Counted from the stretch's first letter, positions 53,393 through 62,583 are shown. The stretch: DNA of 64,000 bases from Ornithinimicrobium sp. F0845 (GCF_023015765.1 NZ_JALKAL010000015.1:40550-104549); one strand, 5' to 3'. The notes: a model not told the origin generated them from the letters alone. Numbers and translations: made by a program.

Positions 53393-56035
53393 CTACGGCG
53401 TCAGGGTGAGCGTGTGGACCGCGGTCTCCTCCACGGCCTCGCGTGAGTGCGGCCACGGGTAGGACCCGCCCTCGAGCCAGGCCTGCACCTGGTCGTTGTA
53501 GTTGGGGTGGAAGGCGTGGCCGGAGTTGCCCGCCTGGTTCACCCAGGTGGAGGCGTCCAGGTCGGACAGGTCGACGACCATCCGCATCGACGGGCCTGAG
53601 GTCACCCGGAAGCTGCCGGTGCTGGCCTCCCAGTTGAAGGCGTTGACCATGGCCGAGCTGCCCGAGGCCGGGTAGGGGCCGTCGTTGAAGGCCCACCGGA
53701 CCAGGTCGGGGATCCCGTCGCCACCGAGCACCTCGTGGCGCAGCGGCACGTTGTGGAGCGAGCCCCACTGCCAGTCCTGGGGGTTCTTGCCGATGCGCTG
53801 GGTCAGGTCGAGCCGGGCGTTGATCATGGCCTGGCGCAGGATCTCGTCGCGCGTCTCCACCACGCCCGCGGTGCGCCGGTCGTCCCACCAGTCGTCCGCG
53901 GGGCGGTCCAGCAGCTGGTCGACCACCAGCATCCACCGGGAGTTGCCGTCGGCCGACAGGTCGGAGGGCAGCTCGTCGTCGAAGGTCAGGTCCAGGATGT
54001 TGGCCCACACCGCGTAGTAGTACATCGCGGCGGCGGACTGCTCCCCGTCGGCCGGGGCCGTCCGGTCCCACTCCGTCAGCATCTGCTGCGGCTCCCGGTA
54101 GAAGTCCGAGGAGGGCACCTCGACCTCGAGCAGCGCACCGATCAGGTCGTCGGCGAAGGCGTTGTAGCTGTCGGCCTGGATGTCGTGCATGTCCTCGACG
54201 GTCAGCGGCCCCTGCGCCATCTTCTCGGTGAGCAGGTCCAGGATGCGCTGGGAGCGGTAGCCCATGTCGGGCTCGGAGGTCAGGAACGGCCGGCTGCCCT
54301 CGGCGACCGCCTGGTTGGCGGTGACGATCACGCCGTCGGCCGGGTTGTAGACCGACGGCATCTCGCTGAACGGCACCCACCCCTTCCAGTCGTAGGCGGA
54401 CAACCAGCCCTGCGCGGGGAAGAAGCCGGGGGGCGCGCCGTTGGTGCTCGGCTCCCGCACCGGGACCAGACCAGGTGCCTGGTAGCCGATGTTGCCGTCG
54501 GTGTCGGCATACAGCAGGTTCTGGCTGGGCACCGCGAACAGCCGGGCCGCCTCCTGGAAGGACTCCCAGTCGGTCGCGGCGTTGAGCAGGAAGACCGCGT
54601 CGGCGGTGCGGGTCTCCTCCAGGCCCGTCCAGGCCATCGAGACGTCGTATGACGTGAGCGTCTCGACCCCGTTGATCGGGGCGGTCTGTCCCGCTTGCGC
54701 GACGCCGTCGATCACGTCGGAGAGGATCGGGCCGTGCCGGGTCTCCCGCACGGTGATGCGCACGTCGTCCTCGCCGGCGACCTTGATCACCTCGCTGCGC
54801 TGCTCGACCGGCTCCCAGGCCGAGCCGCGCCGGACCTGGCCGTCCGCGTTGACCTCCTCCAGGTAGAAGTCCGTGACGTCCGGGTCGAGGTTGGTGAAGC
54901 CCCAGGCGATGTCGTTGTTGTGGCCGATGATCACGCCGGGGAAGCCGGCGAAGGTGAAACCCGTGACGTCGAAGGGGCAGGACTCTGAGACCTCCCGGCA
55001 GTGCAGCCCGGTCTGCATCCAGACGCCCGGCTGCTGGATGCCCAGGTGCGGGTCGTTGGCCAGCAGCGGCAGACCGGTCTCGGTGTGCTCGCCGGAGACG
55101 ACCCACGAGTTCGAGCCGATGCCCGCTCCCTCCCCGAGCAGGTTGGGGACCGCGGCCAGTGCGCCCAGCGTGCTGTCGTAGCTGGCGGCCAGGTCGGCAT
55201 CGACGGGCGGACCGCTGCCCTCGCGGTCCTCGACGGGGGCGTAGGTCCCCACGCCCTGGTCGGGGTCGGCGTCCGGGCCGTCCACTCCCCCGCGGTCCTC
55301 GCTGGCGGGTTCGACCGGCGGCGGCTCCCACTCGTCCTCGGACAGGATCGGCGCGTGCTGGTCGACCGGGAACTCCGGATACAGCGCGCCCAGCTGCTGC
55401 CGGGAGACCTCACCCACCAGCCGGGCGCGGCCGAGCTCGTCGGAGTAGTTGCCCCGCAGGTCCCAGGCCATCGCCTTCAGCCAGGCCACCGAGTCGGCGT
55501 CCGTCCACGGCTCGATGCGGTAGTCCGGCGCGCTCTGTCCCAGCACGACATACTCCAGCGACACCTGGGACGGGGAGGGATTCTGCTCCAGGTAGGCGTT
55601 GACCCCGGCCGTGTAGGCAGCCAGGTAGCGCCGGGTCTGCGGGTCCAGTCTGGGCAGCTCCGCCTCCGCGACGCGACGCCAGCCCATGGTGCGGATGACC
55701 TTGTCGGTCTCCAGGCCGGGCTCACCGACCAGCTCGGCCAGGCGTCCGGCGGTCACGTGCCGGCGCAGGTCCATCTGGAAGAACCGGTCCTGGGCGGCGG
55801 CGAAGCCCTGGGCGGAGAACAGGTCCTCCGGGGTGTCGGCGTAGATGTGCGTGACGCCCTGGTCGTCCCTGATCACCTCGACGTCAGCGGTCAGGCCCGG
55901 GAGTGCCAACTCACCGCTGACCTGCGGAAAGGACCTCCTGACCAGCCCCACTCCGAGCACGCCGGCGGCGACGGTCACCAGGATCAGGGCCGCGATCACG
56001 GGCACGACGACGCGACGCATGACACTTCGGGACAC
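53393..56035 (-). CDS. Penicillin acylase-family Ntn hydrolase
   Basis: An 880-residue exported or membrane-anchored protein with an N-terminal hydrophobic segment (VVVPVIAALILVTVAAGVLG) and then GLTADVEVIRDDQGVTHIYADT. The self-cleavage Ser of GSNSWVVSG is at about residue 308 and would become the beta-subunit N-terminal nucleophile. DPHLGIQQPGVWMQTGLHC and IGHNNDIAWGFTN follow, and the family's HPNYNDQ near the end. Substrates of the family include beta-lactams, acyl-homoserine lactones and amides. Starts possible at GTG 56035 or ATG 56020; the frame opens at 56074. Confidence 0.92.
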   Translation of the reverse strand: MSRSVMRRVVVPVIAALILVTVAAGVLGVGLVRRSFPQVSGELALPGLTADVEVIRDDQGVTHIYADTPEDLFSAQGFAAAQDRFFQMDLRRHVTAGRLAELVGEPGLETDKVIRTMGWRRVAEAELPRLDPQTRRYLAAYTAGVNAYLEQNPSPSQVSLEYVVLGQSAPDYRIEPWTDADSVAWLKAMAWDLRGNYSDELGRARLVGEVSRQQLGALYPEFPVDQHAPILSEDEWEPPPVEPASEDRGGVDGPDADPDQGVGTYAPVEDREGSGPPVDADLAASYDSTLGALAAVPNLLGEGAGIGSNSWVVSGEHTETGLPLLANDPHLGIQQPGVWMQTGLHCREVSESCPFDVTGFTFAGFPGVIIGHNNDIAWGFTNLDPDVTDFYLEEVNADGQVRRGSAWEPVEQRSEVIKVAGEDDVRITVRETRHGPILSDVIDGVAQAGQTAPINGVETLTSYDVSMAWTGLEETRTADAVFLLNAATDWESFQEAARLFAVPSQNLLYADTDGNIGYQAPGLVPVREPSTNGAPPGFFPAQGWLSAYDWKGWVPFSEMPSVYNPADGVIVTANQAVAEGSRPFLTSEPDMGYRSQRILDLLTEKMAQGPLTVEDMHDIQADSYNAFADDLIGALLEVEVPSSDFYREPQQMLTEWDRTAPADGEQSAAAMYYYAVWANILDLTFDDELPSDLSADGNSRWMLVVDQLLDRPADDWWDDRRTAGVVETRDEILRQAMINARLDLTQRIGKNPQDWQWGSLHNVPLRHEVLGGDGIPDLVRWAFNDGPYPASGSSAMVNAFNWEASTGSFRVTSGPSMRMVVDLSDLDASTWVNQAGNSGHAFHPNYNDQVQAWLEGGSYPWPHSREAVEETAVHTLTLTP

Positions 56036-56080
56036 GCACTGAGCGTAAGCCACCGAATCGGTGCTGGGCCGCATCCCACG

Positions 56081-56086
56081 TACAAT
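56081..56086 (+). promoter_or_regulatory. -10 promoter element of the fmdB-like gene
   Basis: TACAAT lies 8 bases before GTG 56095. That leaves no room for a ribosome site, so transcription probably starts at or next to the start codon (leaderless mRNA). No clear -35 element is visible. Confidence 0.6.
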
Positions 56087-56094
56087 CGTGCACC

Positions 56095-56454
56095 GTGCCG
56101 ACCTACTCCTACGCCTGCAAGGACTGCGACAACGCCTTTGACGTCCAGCAGGCCTTCAGCGACGACTCCCTGACCGTGTGCCCCCAGTGCGGTGGTGCGT
56201 TGCGCAAGCGCTACGGGTCGGTCGGGGTCGTCTTCAAGGGCTCGGGGTTCTACCGCACCGACTCCCGCAAGGGCTCTGTTGCCTCCTCCTCCGCCGCAGC
56301 GGGCTCCGACGCGTCGTCCAGCACCTCCTCGACGGGGTCCGGTGGCTCGTCCTCGAACGGGTCCGGGTCGTCGGGGTCGGCGGGGTCGTCCACAGCGGGT
56401 TCCACCCCGGCCGCAGCGTCCACAGGCTCGTCGAAGACCGCCGCAAGCGCCTGA
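56095..56454 (+). CDS. FmdB-family zinc ribbon protein
   Basis: A 119-residue protein. The first 55 residues are the FmdB zinc ribbon: PTYSYACKDCDNAFDV with CxxC, and VCPQCGGALRKRYGSVGVVFKGSGFYRTD with a second CxxC. The rest is Ser/Gly/Ala-rich and disordered. FmdB was proposed as a regulator, but its function is unproven. GTG 56095 is leaderless after TACAAT. It is followed by the SAF protein and mscL, an order I recall as common in actinobacteria. Confidence 0.92.
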   Translation: MPTYSYACKDCDNAFDVQQAFSDDSLTVCPQCGGALRKRYGSVGVVFKGSGFYRTDSRKGSVASSSAAAGSDASSSTSSTGSGGSSSNGSGSSGSAGSSTAGSTPAAASTGSSKTAASA

Positions 56455-56475
56455 CTGCTTCCCTAACCTCCCCGT

Positions 56476-57168
56476 GTGACCAGGTCTCCACGGGTGTCGA
56501 TGCGCGCCTCGATCCGGGCCGCGCAGGAGCGCGGCCGGCGTCGGGACGCCGACCGCCGTGCCGTCTGGCGCCGGGGCGTCCTGCGTAAGGCTCTGGCCGC
56601 AGTCCTGTGTGGGGCTGCGGTGTATGCCGCAGTCACCGCGCTGGCCCCCGAGCCGCCGGCCCCAGGTCCGCTCGTGCTCGTCGCGGACCATGACGTGCCG
56701 GTCGGGGCTGAGCTGGGTGCTGACTCCGTGCGCGTGACCCGCGTGCCCGAGGGCCTGGTGCCCGGGGGCGCACTGTCCGATCCCGCGCAGGTGCAGGGGC
56801 GCGTCACGACGGCACCGCTGCGCGCCGGGGAGATCCTCACCGACCTGCGGGTCTCGGCCTCGGCGTCACTGGAGGGTCTGGACCCGGAGCTCGTTCTCGC
56901 GCACCTGCCCCTGCGCGACGCGTCCCTCGCGGGAGTGCTGCAGCCCGGGACCCGGGTGGACGTGCTGACCACCACGGACGGCGCGGTCCTCGCCGCGGAC
57001 GTCCTCCTCGTCCGCCGGGTCACGGACCAGGACGCAGCGGGCCCGCCACGTGCCGACGCGGACGCGCTCAGTTTCCTCGTGGCGGTGACGCCCGAACAGG
57101 CGGGCCGGCTCGCGGCCGGTGGCGCTGACCTGCCGGGACACGGCCTCACCGTGGTCATTCGTGGCTGA
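56476..57168 (+). CDS. SAF domain protein, CpaB/RcpC-like
   Basis: A 230-residue protein with a basic N-terminus, one membrane helix (ALAAVLCGAAVYAAVTAL) and an extracytoplasmic SAF domain (LVLVADHDVPVGAELGADSVRV, then GRVTTAPLRAGEILTDLRV). The C-terminal half resembles the RcpC/CpaB part of Flp pilus assembly proteins (LRDASLAGVLQPGTRVDVLTT). No pilus genes are in the window, so its role is open. GTG 56476. The last 15 or so codons are duplicated as a decayed copy right after the stop. Confidence 0.85.
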   Translation: MTRSPRVSMRASIRAAQERGRRRDADRRAVWRRGVLRKALAAVLCGAAVYAAVTALAPEPPAPGPLVLVADHDVPVGAELGADSVRVTRVPEGLVPGGALSDPAQVQGRVTTAPLRAGEILTDLRVSASASLEGLDPELVLAHLPLRDASLAGVLQPGTRVDVLTTTDGAVLAADVLLVRRVTDQDAAGPPRADADALSFLVAVTPEQAGRLAAGGADLPGHGLTVVIRG

Positions 57169-57175
57169 GGGCCGT

Positions 57176-57231
57176 GGCGCCGCAGATCTTCCGAGACACT
57201 GCCTCGCCGTGGTCACCCGTGGCTGAGGGCC
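57176..57231 (+). repeat. Decayed tandem copy of the 3' end of the SAF gene
   Basis: 57176-57231 matches 57120-57172 (the last codons and stop). Read in frame it gives AADLPRHCLAVVTRG-stop, compared with ADLPGHGLTVVIRG-stop of the gene. It is a local tandem duplication between the SAF gene and mscL. Confidence 0.8.
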
Positions 57232-57356
57232 CATGTATGGTCCTGAGTTTGGCGGTCTGGCGCTGCCTTCCGCTAATGTCTCCGTCGCCCTGCGCCAGAC
57301 GGCGTGGGAGTCAGGACACAACGCGCGTCCCACGGGATGCCCACTCGGAGGAACAC

Positions 57357-57749
57357 ATGCTGCAGGGATTCAAGGACTTCATCATGCGGGGCAACATCGT
57401 CGACCTCGCGGTCGCGGTCGTCATCGGCACCGCCTTCGCAAAGGTAGTCGAGGTTGTGGTCGGGTCCATCATCACGCCGCTGCTGAACGCCATGGGCGGG
57501 GCCGAAGCGAGCGGTCTGGGCTTCCGCATCATCTCGACCAACCCGGGCACCTACGTCGACTTCGCCGCCGTGATCAACGCGCTGATCGTCTTCCTGATGA
57601 CTGCCCTGGTCGTCTACTACGTCATCGTCGTGCCGATGAACAAGGTGAACGACAAGATGGGCTTCGGCGCCGAGGAGGACGCGGCCCCGGCGGAGGACGT
57701 CGCACTCCTCACCGAGATCCGCGACCTGCTCGCCCGCCGCAACGTCTGA
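57357..57749 (+). CDS. mscL: Large-conductance mechanosensitive channel
   Basis: A pentameric membrane channel that opens on osmotic down-shock. The 130-residue protein starts MLQGFKDFIMRGNIVDLAVAVVIG, the N-terminal helix and TM1 pore. GTAFAKVVEVVVGSIITPLL follows, and TM2 is FAAVINALIVFLMTALVVYYVIV, with a C-terminal helix ending LLTEIRDLLARRNV. ATG 57357 follows GGAGGAAC; the open frame from 57174 is not family sequence. A terminator hairpin follows at 57781. Confidence 0.96.
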   Translation: MLQGFKDFIMRGNIVDLAVAVVIGTAFAKVVEVVVGSIITPLLNAMGGAEASGLGFRIISTNPGTYVDFAAVINALIVFLMTALVVYYVIVVPMNKVNDKMGFGAEEDAAPAEDVALLTEIRDLLARRNV

Positions 57750-57780
57750 CGCGCCCCACCCTCCCGGGCTGAGCCCGGAA

Positions 57781-57809
57781 CGGCCCGGTCCCCCGTCGGG
57801 GCCGGGCCG
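57781..57809. terminator. Terminator hairpin after mscL
   Basis: CGGCCCGG-t-CCCC pairs with GGGG-CCGGGCCG around CGTC, a 12-bp stem with one bulge, 32 bases after the mscL stop. Confidence 0.8.
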
Positions 57810-57889
57810 TCGTGGTCCCTGGGCGTCGCACTGCGTCCTCGCGCCGCGTCCAAGCCCTGCGCGGCGATGACGGACCGGGTAAGCCCCGG

Positions 57890-58093
57890 TTAGCCCCAGT
57901 GCGGCGGTCGCTGCGCCCGCCACCACTCGTCGGTGCCGATCTCCTGCGCCAGGTCGCCCTCTGCCTCGCCGGAGTCCTGCGGGTCGACCCGCGGCTCGCT
58001 GAAGTCCGGGTCGTCCTCGGGCAGGGCGTTCGTCGCGGGCGCCACCACTCGTCGGTGACGACGGGCTCGGTGCGGCACCTGCTCCTCGGTCAT
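57890..58093 (-). CDS. Small acidic protein coupled to the helicase-like gene
   Basis: A 67-residue protein with a basic N-terminus (HRARRHRRVVAP), an acidic middle (PEDDPDFSEPRVDPQDSGEAEGDL) and a conserved-looking end TDEWWRAQRPPHWG. I do not know its function. ATG 58093 overlaps the stop of the large gene (ATGA), so the two are translationally coupled and probably act together. It is a real small gene rather than a shadow, judged by the coupling and the Trp-rich end. Confidence 0.7.
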   Translation of the reverse strand: MTEEQVPHRARRHRRVVAPATNALPEDDPDFSEPRVDPQDSGEAEGDLAQEIGTDEWWRAQRPPHWG

Positions 58094-61000
58094 CGACCAC
58101 GCTCCGCGGAGGCACGGCGCGCCAGCTCGACGATCCGGGCGACCTCCCGGGCCGGGTCGCGGAAGACGTCCGTGGTCCAGACCCGCAGCGGCGTCCAGCC
58201 GAGGCGGCGCAGGTGCAGGGACCTGTTGCGCAGACGTGCGGGGTCCAAGACCCCCGGCTCCAGCTCGCGCGATCCGGCGTCGCCCGGCTCGGGCCAGGTG
58301 TCGGTGTCGATGGCCAGGAGCGGCCGACCGGGCTCACCCGGATCGTCGACCACCAGCTCGATCCGGTGCGGCCCCGTGCCGAACCCGACCCGCACGGTGA
58401 GGTCCTCGGCGCGCAACCGGGCGGCCAGGTCCTCCAGCAGAGCGGTACCCCCGGACCGCCCGTCGACCGGCAACGCCAACCGGTCTGCGGACTCCGACGT
58501 GTCTGTGGAGTCCGACCTGTCGCCGTCGTCCGGAGTATCGGCGTCGTCGGCCGGTCCGCCCTCGCCGGCGGGTGCGAGGTGTGCGTCGGGCGGAACGGCC
58601 GCGGCCTCGAGAGTCGCCCGGATGACGGCGATGCCTCCCGAGTCAGGGAGGTCGGCGAAGGGACGATCGGCCACCACGACGACCGACCTCCTGGCAGAGC
58701 CCAGAGCAGCGACCGCCCACGACTCGTCCAGGCCGGAGCGACCTGACAGGACCACCAGCAGCCGGTCCCGCACGTCACCGGCCGCGTGCTCGACGGTGCT
58801 CACCAGGAACGGCTCTGCGACGTCCTCCCGGAAGGAGCCGGCCAGATCTGCCTCGACACCGACCCGTGCCCACAGGCCCTCTTCGAGGTCGGCGACGAGG
58901 TGGCCGTCATCCACCAGGACGGCGAGGGAGTGCTGCGGGGTGCGCCGCGCGTGGTCCACGACCCGCTCCACGACCGCCGCGACCAGGTCGTCGCGGCCGT
59001 CGGCCTCCAGTGCGGTGACCCGCGGCGCGAGCAGCACGCCCGGATAGCCAGCCAGGGGGCGGGTGACCTGTCGTGGGACCATGCGCTGATCCAGCGAGCG
59101 GTAGTGCGTGTCGAGGTGCCGGACCGGCAGGTGCACCGAGGCAGCGGCCAGCAGGTCTTGCCCGTCGGCCTCCGCGGGGCGCACGTGCTCGTCGACGACG
59201 CTCACGAAGGGCAGTCCGGGCAGTCCACCGGAGTCTCCGACGATGAGCGCCCGGTCCGCGCGCGCCAGTGCCGGGACTGCCCGGGCGATCGGGAGCCGAT
59301 GAGCCTCGTCGATGACGACGAGGTCGACCTCGGCGTCCTGCGGGATCGTGGCGGGGATCGTCAGGGGGCTGGCGAGCCAGCACGGCCGCAGCGCACGGAC
59401 CAGATCGGGCGCTGCCGCGATCAGGTCGATCAGCCGCAGCGGCGGGCCAGCGTCGACGACGGCGCGCAGGGCGGCCTCCTGCGTGGGGTGACCGCTCAGC
59501 GCGGCCTCGACCTGGTCGTGGGCGGCGGCGCGGACGGCAGCCCTGGCCCGCTCGATCCGCGCCTCCTCCTGCGCCACGAGGTCGTCCGCAGCCTGGCGCA
59601 GCGCCGCGCCGTCGGCGTGTGCCCCCCTTTGGGTGATCTGGTCGTGGACCGAGGCCCAGAACACCAGGTCCGCCTCGGCCTCCACGTGCTCGACGGCCAC
59701 TCCCCTGGCGGCCAGGTCATCGACGAGTCGCCCGAGGCCACGGTCCCGCAGTGGTTGCAGATCGCTGTGGACGGCAGCCACGACCGCGAGCCGGTCGGCT
59801 CGGGCGTCCAGCCGGACGAGCCGTTCGAGCAGCAGGTCGAGGTGCGTGGTCTCCAGGTCCTTGCCCTGCGCCGTGGTGACCAGCACCCCGGCGAGCCAGG
59901 ACAGCTCGCGGTGCATCTCGGCATACTGCTCGGCGGCCTCCTCCCAGCCACGCGGTGTGCTCGGGCGTGCCGCTCGGCCGGCCAGGCCCTCCCACTCGGC
60001 CCGTTCGTCGCGGGCAGCCGCCAGTCGGTCACCAAGGTCTGGCGGCGGGGTGCCGGGTCGCAGCAGCGCCCTGGCCTGGCGACGCAGCCGGGACCGGGAC
60101 ATGGCCGGCAGCTTGTCCTGGCTGCCCCGGGGTTGCCTGGCGGTCCCCCGGACCAGCTCGTCCAGCGGAGCCTCGTAGACCTGGGGGGTGAAGACGTCGA
60201 GGGTGTCGCGGACCCGGCGCAGGAGCTCGAAGGTGCGGGTCCACTGCTGGAGGTTGGCGGGAGCGGGCAGACCGGCGGCCCGGGCGATCCTCGTCACGTC
60301 GTCGCGCGCCTCGGTGAAACGCCCGCTGACCAGCTCGCTGACGATGGACGCGGCCCGCTCCGCCTCCTCCGGATTGGTGACCAGGGCGCCGAACCACGGG
60401 TCCTCCAGCCGGCGTTTCCAGGCTCCTGCGGTCACCGCACGCGTCAGGGCGTCCCGGACCTCACCTATCGCCGTCGGGGTCAGGTCCTTGAGCACCTCCG
60501 CCTCGAGACGGACGTGCGAGGTGGGCGGGTGAGGCAGCTTCGCCAGGCGGGTCAGCACGTCGTGCGTCTGGGCGAGCGACACCCCCCACGGCTCGCGGCG
60601 ACCGTGCAGGTGCTCGTCGTGGGCGCGCAGCACCGCGAGCGGGTCGCCGAAGGACTCCGGGTCGGTCGACGCCGGGTGAGCGTCGCGCTCGCCCGACTGG
60701 TGCCGGTCCAGCGCGTCGATCAGTTCCGCGGCCGCCCGGCGCGCCCCGGCAGCGGTCTCCCGGATGTCGAGCACGAGGTCACCCAGTCCGATGCTGCGGA
60801 GTCGCTCGTGCACGCCTTCCAGGGCGCGGCGCTGCTCCGCCGCCACGAGGACGGAACCACCGCCGATGACGGTCTGGGCGATGGCGTTGACGATCGTCTG
60901 GGTGCGACCCGTGCCGGGCACGGCGTCCAGCACGACGGACTGCTTCGCTGCGAGCAGGCCCAGCACCTCACGCTGGGCCCGGTCGGCCTCCAGGACCAGC

Positions 61001-61830
61001 GACAGCCGGCCATCCGGCGCTGGTCCGTCCGTGGCCTCGGCCTGTGGTGAATCTTCCTGCGGAGGTGCGGCACCACCCGCCAGCGACACCAGCAACGGTC
61101 GTGCCGTCCACCGCTCGAGCGGCCCGCTGAGCTCGGCGACGAGGGGCAGCTTGGCCAGCGGATAGGTGCTCAGCACCAGCTGGGGCCCGATGCCGAACTG
61201 CGGAATGCCTGCGCAGAGCTCCTCGAGAGCGTCGTACGTGGGACGAGGGTCGAAGCCCTGACGCCCGGTGCTCGCCCGGGCCAGGGCGTGGCCGTCCAGC
61301 TCCACACCACGCTCCCCGCGCAGGTAGTGCTCCAGGGCAGGGTTGAAGATGACGTCCGCGTCCAGCCTCAGGACGTAGTCGCGCCGGGACGCGTCGGTGG
61401 GACGGATTCGCGCTCCCCGCAGGAGGACCGGTGCCCGCGGCGGGATCGGGGCACGGGGCAGGTGCCAGGAGGCCATCCCGACCGCGAGGAAGAGTGTGCT
61501 CATGCCGTGCTCACGCTGCAGCTCGACAGCCTTGGCACGGATGGCGGCGACCCGGCGCCGCACCTCCGTCAGGGCCACGGACTCGCGCACCAACTCCGAG
61601 AGGAGCGTGTTGTGGCCGGCCAGGAGCTTGGCGACCCCGCCCGGGTGCGCCACCGTCAGGTCGATCGTCCCGGTGGGCAGGTCGCGGTGCCACATCAGAC
61701 TGTTCCGGCCGCCGAGCTCGGCCAGCTCCGTGCGCCATCGGACCCTGGCGTCCTCGAGCACCTGTTCCGGCGTCACCGCGGGCGCGGGAGAGTCGACGCG
61801 GGGCCCCTGGGCGTCGACTGGTTCACTCAC
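58090..61830 (-). CDS. Large helicase-nuclease-like protein (DUF4011/SF1-type) with degenerate ATPase motifs
   Basis: A 1246-residue protein. Residues 1-250 resemble DUF4011. The P-loop near residue 304 reads AVPGTGRTQT, Arg in place of the Walker A Lys. Walker B is LVVIDEAH, but the next helicase motif is GDSGGLPGLP, lacking the usual Gln. Two helical coiled stretches follow and no clear motif VI Arg finger. The last 115 residues resemble the MTES_1575 restriction-endonuclease-like domain (IELVVDDPGEPGRPLLAIDTDTW, VWTTDVFRDP). GTG 61830 is 6 bases after minus-strand TAACCT (61837-61842), so it is leaderless. Confidence 0.75.
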   Translation of the reverse strand: MSEPVDAQGPRVDSPAPAVTPEQVLEDARVRWRTELAELGGRNSLMWHRDLPTGTIDLTVAHPGGVAKLLAGHNTLLSELVRESVALTEVRRRVAAIRAKAVELQREHGMSTLFLAVGMASWHLPRAPIPPRAPVLLRGARIRPTDASRRDYVLRLDADVIFNPALEHYLRGERGVELDGHALARASTGRQGFDPRPTYDALEELCAGIPQFGIGPQLVLSTYPLAKLPLVAELSGPLERWTARPLLVSLAGGAAPPQEDSPQAEATDGPAPDGRLSLVLEADRAQREVLGLLAAKQSVVLDAVPGTGRTQTIVNAIAQTVIGGGSVLVAAEQRRALEGVHERLRSIGLGDLVLDIRETAAGARRAAAELIDALDRHQSGERDAHPASTDPESFGDPLAVLRAHDEHLHGRREPWGVSLAQTHDVLTRLAKLPHPPTSHVRLEAEVLKDLTPTAIGEVRDALTRAVTAGAWKRRLEDPWFGALVTNPEEAERAASIVSELVSGRFTEARDDVTRIARAAGLPAPANLQQWTRTFELLRRVRDTLDVFTPQVYEAPLDELVRGTARQPRGSQDKLPAMSRSRLRRQARALLRPGTPPPDLGDRLAAARDERAEWEGLAGRAARPSTPRGWEEAAEQYAEMHRELSWLAGVLVTTAQGKDLETTHLDLLLERLVRLDARADRLAVVAAVHSDLQPLRDRGLGRLVDDLAARGVAVEHVEAEADLVFWASVHDQITQRGAHADGAALRQAADDLVAQEEARIERARAAVRAAAHDQVEAALSGHPTQEAALRAVVDAGPPLRLIDLIAAAPDLVRALRPCWLASPLTIPATIPQDAEVDLVVIDEAHRLPIARAVPALARADRALIVGDSGGLPGLPFVSVVDEHVRPAEADGQDLLAAASVHLPVRHLDTHYRSLDQRMVPRQVTRPLAGYPGVLLAPRVTALEADGRDDLVAAVVERVVDHARRTPQHSLAVLVDDGHLVADLEEGLWARVGVEADLAGSFREDVAEPFLVSTVEHAAGDVRDRLLVVLSGRSGLDESWAVAALGSARRSVVVVADRPFADLPDSGGIAVIRATLEAAAVPPDAHLAPAGEGGPADDADTPDDGDRSDSTDTSESADRLALPVDGRSGGTALLEDLAARLRAEDLTVRVGFGTGPHRIELVVDDPGEPGRPLLAIDTDTWPEPGDAGSRELEPGVLDPARLRNRSLHLRRLGWTPLRVWTTDVFRDPAREVARIVELARRASAERGR

Positions 61831-61954
61831 CCCGCCAGGTTAACCAGTCGACCTGCCCGATCCCGGCAGACACCCAACCACCACGAGGTCCGGTAACCTC
61901 TCCGAGTGGCTCGGCACGCGTGCGGGCCCTGGACCGGGGCACCCGGTCCTCCCC

Positions 61955-62027
61955 GCCCTCGTAGCTCAGGGGATAGAGCACCGCTCTCCTAAAGCGGGTG
62001 TCGCAGGTTCGAATCCTGCCGGGGGCA
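61955..62027 (+). tRNA. tRNA-Arg (CCT)
   Basis: Acceptor GCCCTCG pairs with CGGGGGC (one T-G pair), discriminator A, no CCA encoded. D stem GCTC/GAGC, anticodon stem CCGCT/AGCGG with loop CTCCTAA giving CCT, T stem GCAGG/CCTGC with loop TTCGAAT. 73 nt. The sequence after it turns accessory, as often seen behind tRNA-Arg(CCU), a known integration target. Confidence 0.96.
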
Positions 62028-62031
62028 CATT

Positions 62032-62147
62032 TGCGCAGGTCAGCGGCCTATCGGGGTGTGGCTCTCCGGGGGGTGAGCACCGCTTTCGCGGTGGGGAACG
62101 ACTCACCCCCGTGGGGCTCGGACAACGTGTGCGCAGGTCAGCGGCCT
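62032..62147. repeat. 18-bp direct repeats and a tRNA-like partial copy downstream of tRNA-Arg
   Basis: TGCGCAGGTCAGCGGCCT occurs at 62032-62049 and 62130-62147. GAGCACCGCT, which begins the tRNA's D-stem 3' side, recurs at 62075-62084, and a weaker copy at about 62164. The tRNA-to-repeat block (61975-62049) and 62075-62147 have nearly equal length and matching ends but a different middle. The 555 bp from 62028 to 62583 hold no recognisable gene. Confidence 0.55.
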
Positions 62148-62583
62148 CCCACTGCCAGTGCAAAGCACCGCTTTTCCGGCGCGCGTGGGAGCGGGTGTCA
62201 ACGACCCGGGAACCAGGGTGAAATTGTCCCATACCCGCAGTTCACAGCAGGAACGGCCCTTCTCAGCGACCGTGCAGACGTGATCCTTGGAACGGCTCCG
62301 GTACGTGAGTGGTACGTGCTTGACGGACCAGCCAGCCATGCGCGCACGACAACCGCCAGAGTAGGCAATGCCCTGAACTACGATCGCGCATCGCCCCACC
62401 GCGGATGGGGGCGTCTTGCGGCGGCAGTGCGCATCTGATCTGAGGAGCGGGCAACTCGCCGCAATACCGGATGGGATAGCCGGCGCGCGTGCCGTGGGGA
62501 GTGAATGCGCAGGGCGTGAGACGCGCCAGGTGGAGAATTGGAAGAACGAGTCGAACGGTGAACAACCAGCAGGGAGCGCGGTC

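Noticed and set aside
61966..62232. Minus-strand ORF ending in a PPAGFEPATPALG-like sequence across tRNA-Arg
   Set aside because: This is the familiar spurious translation of the antisense of a tRNA T-arm; the tRNA is certain.
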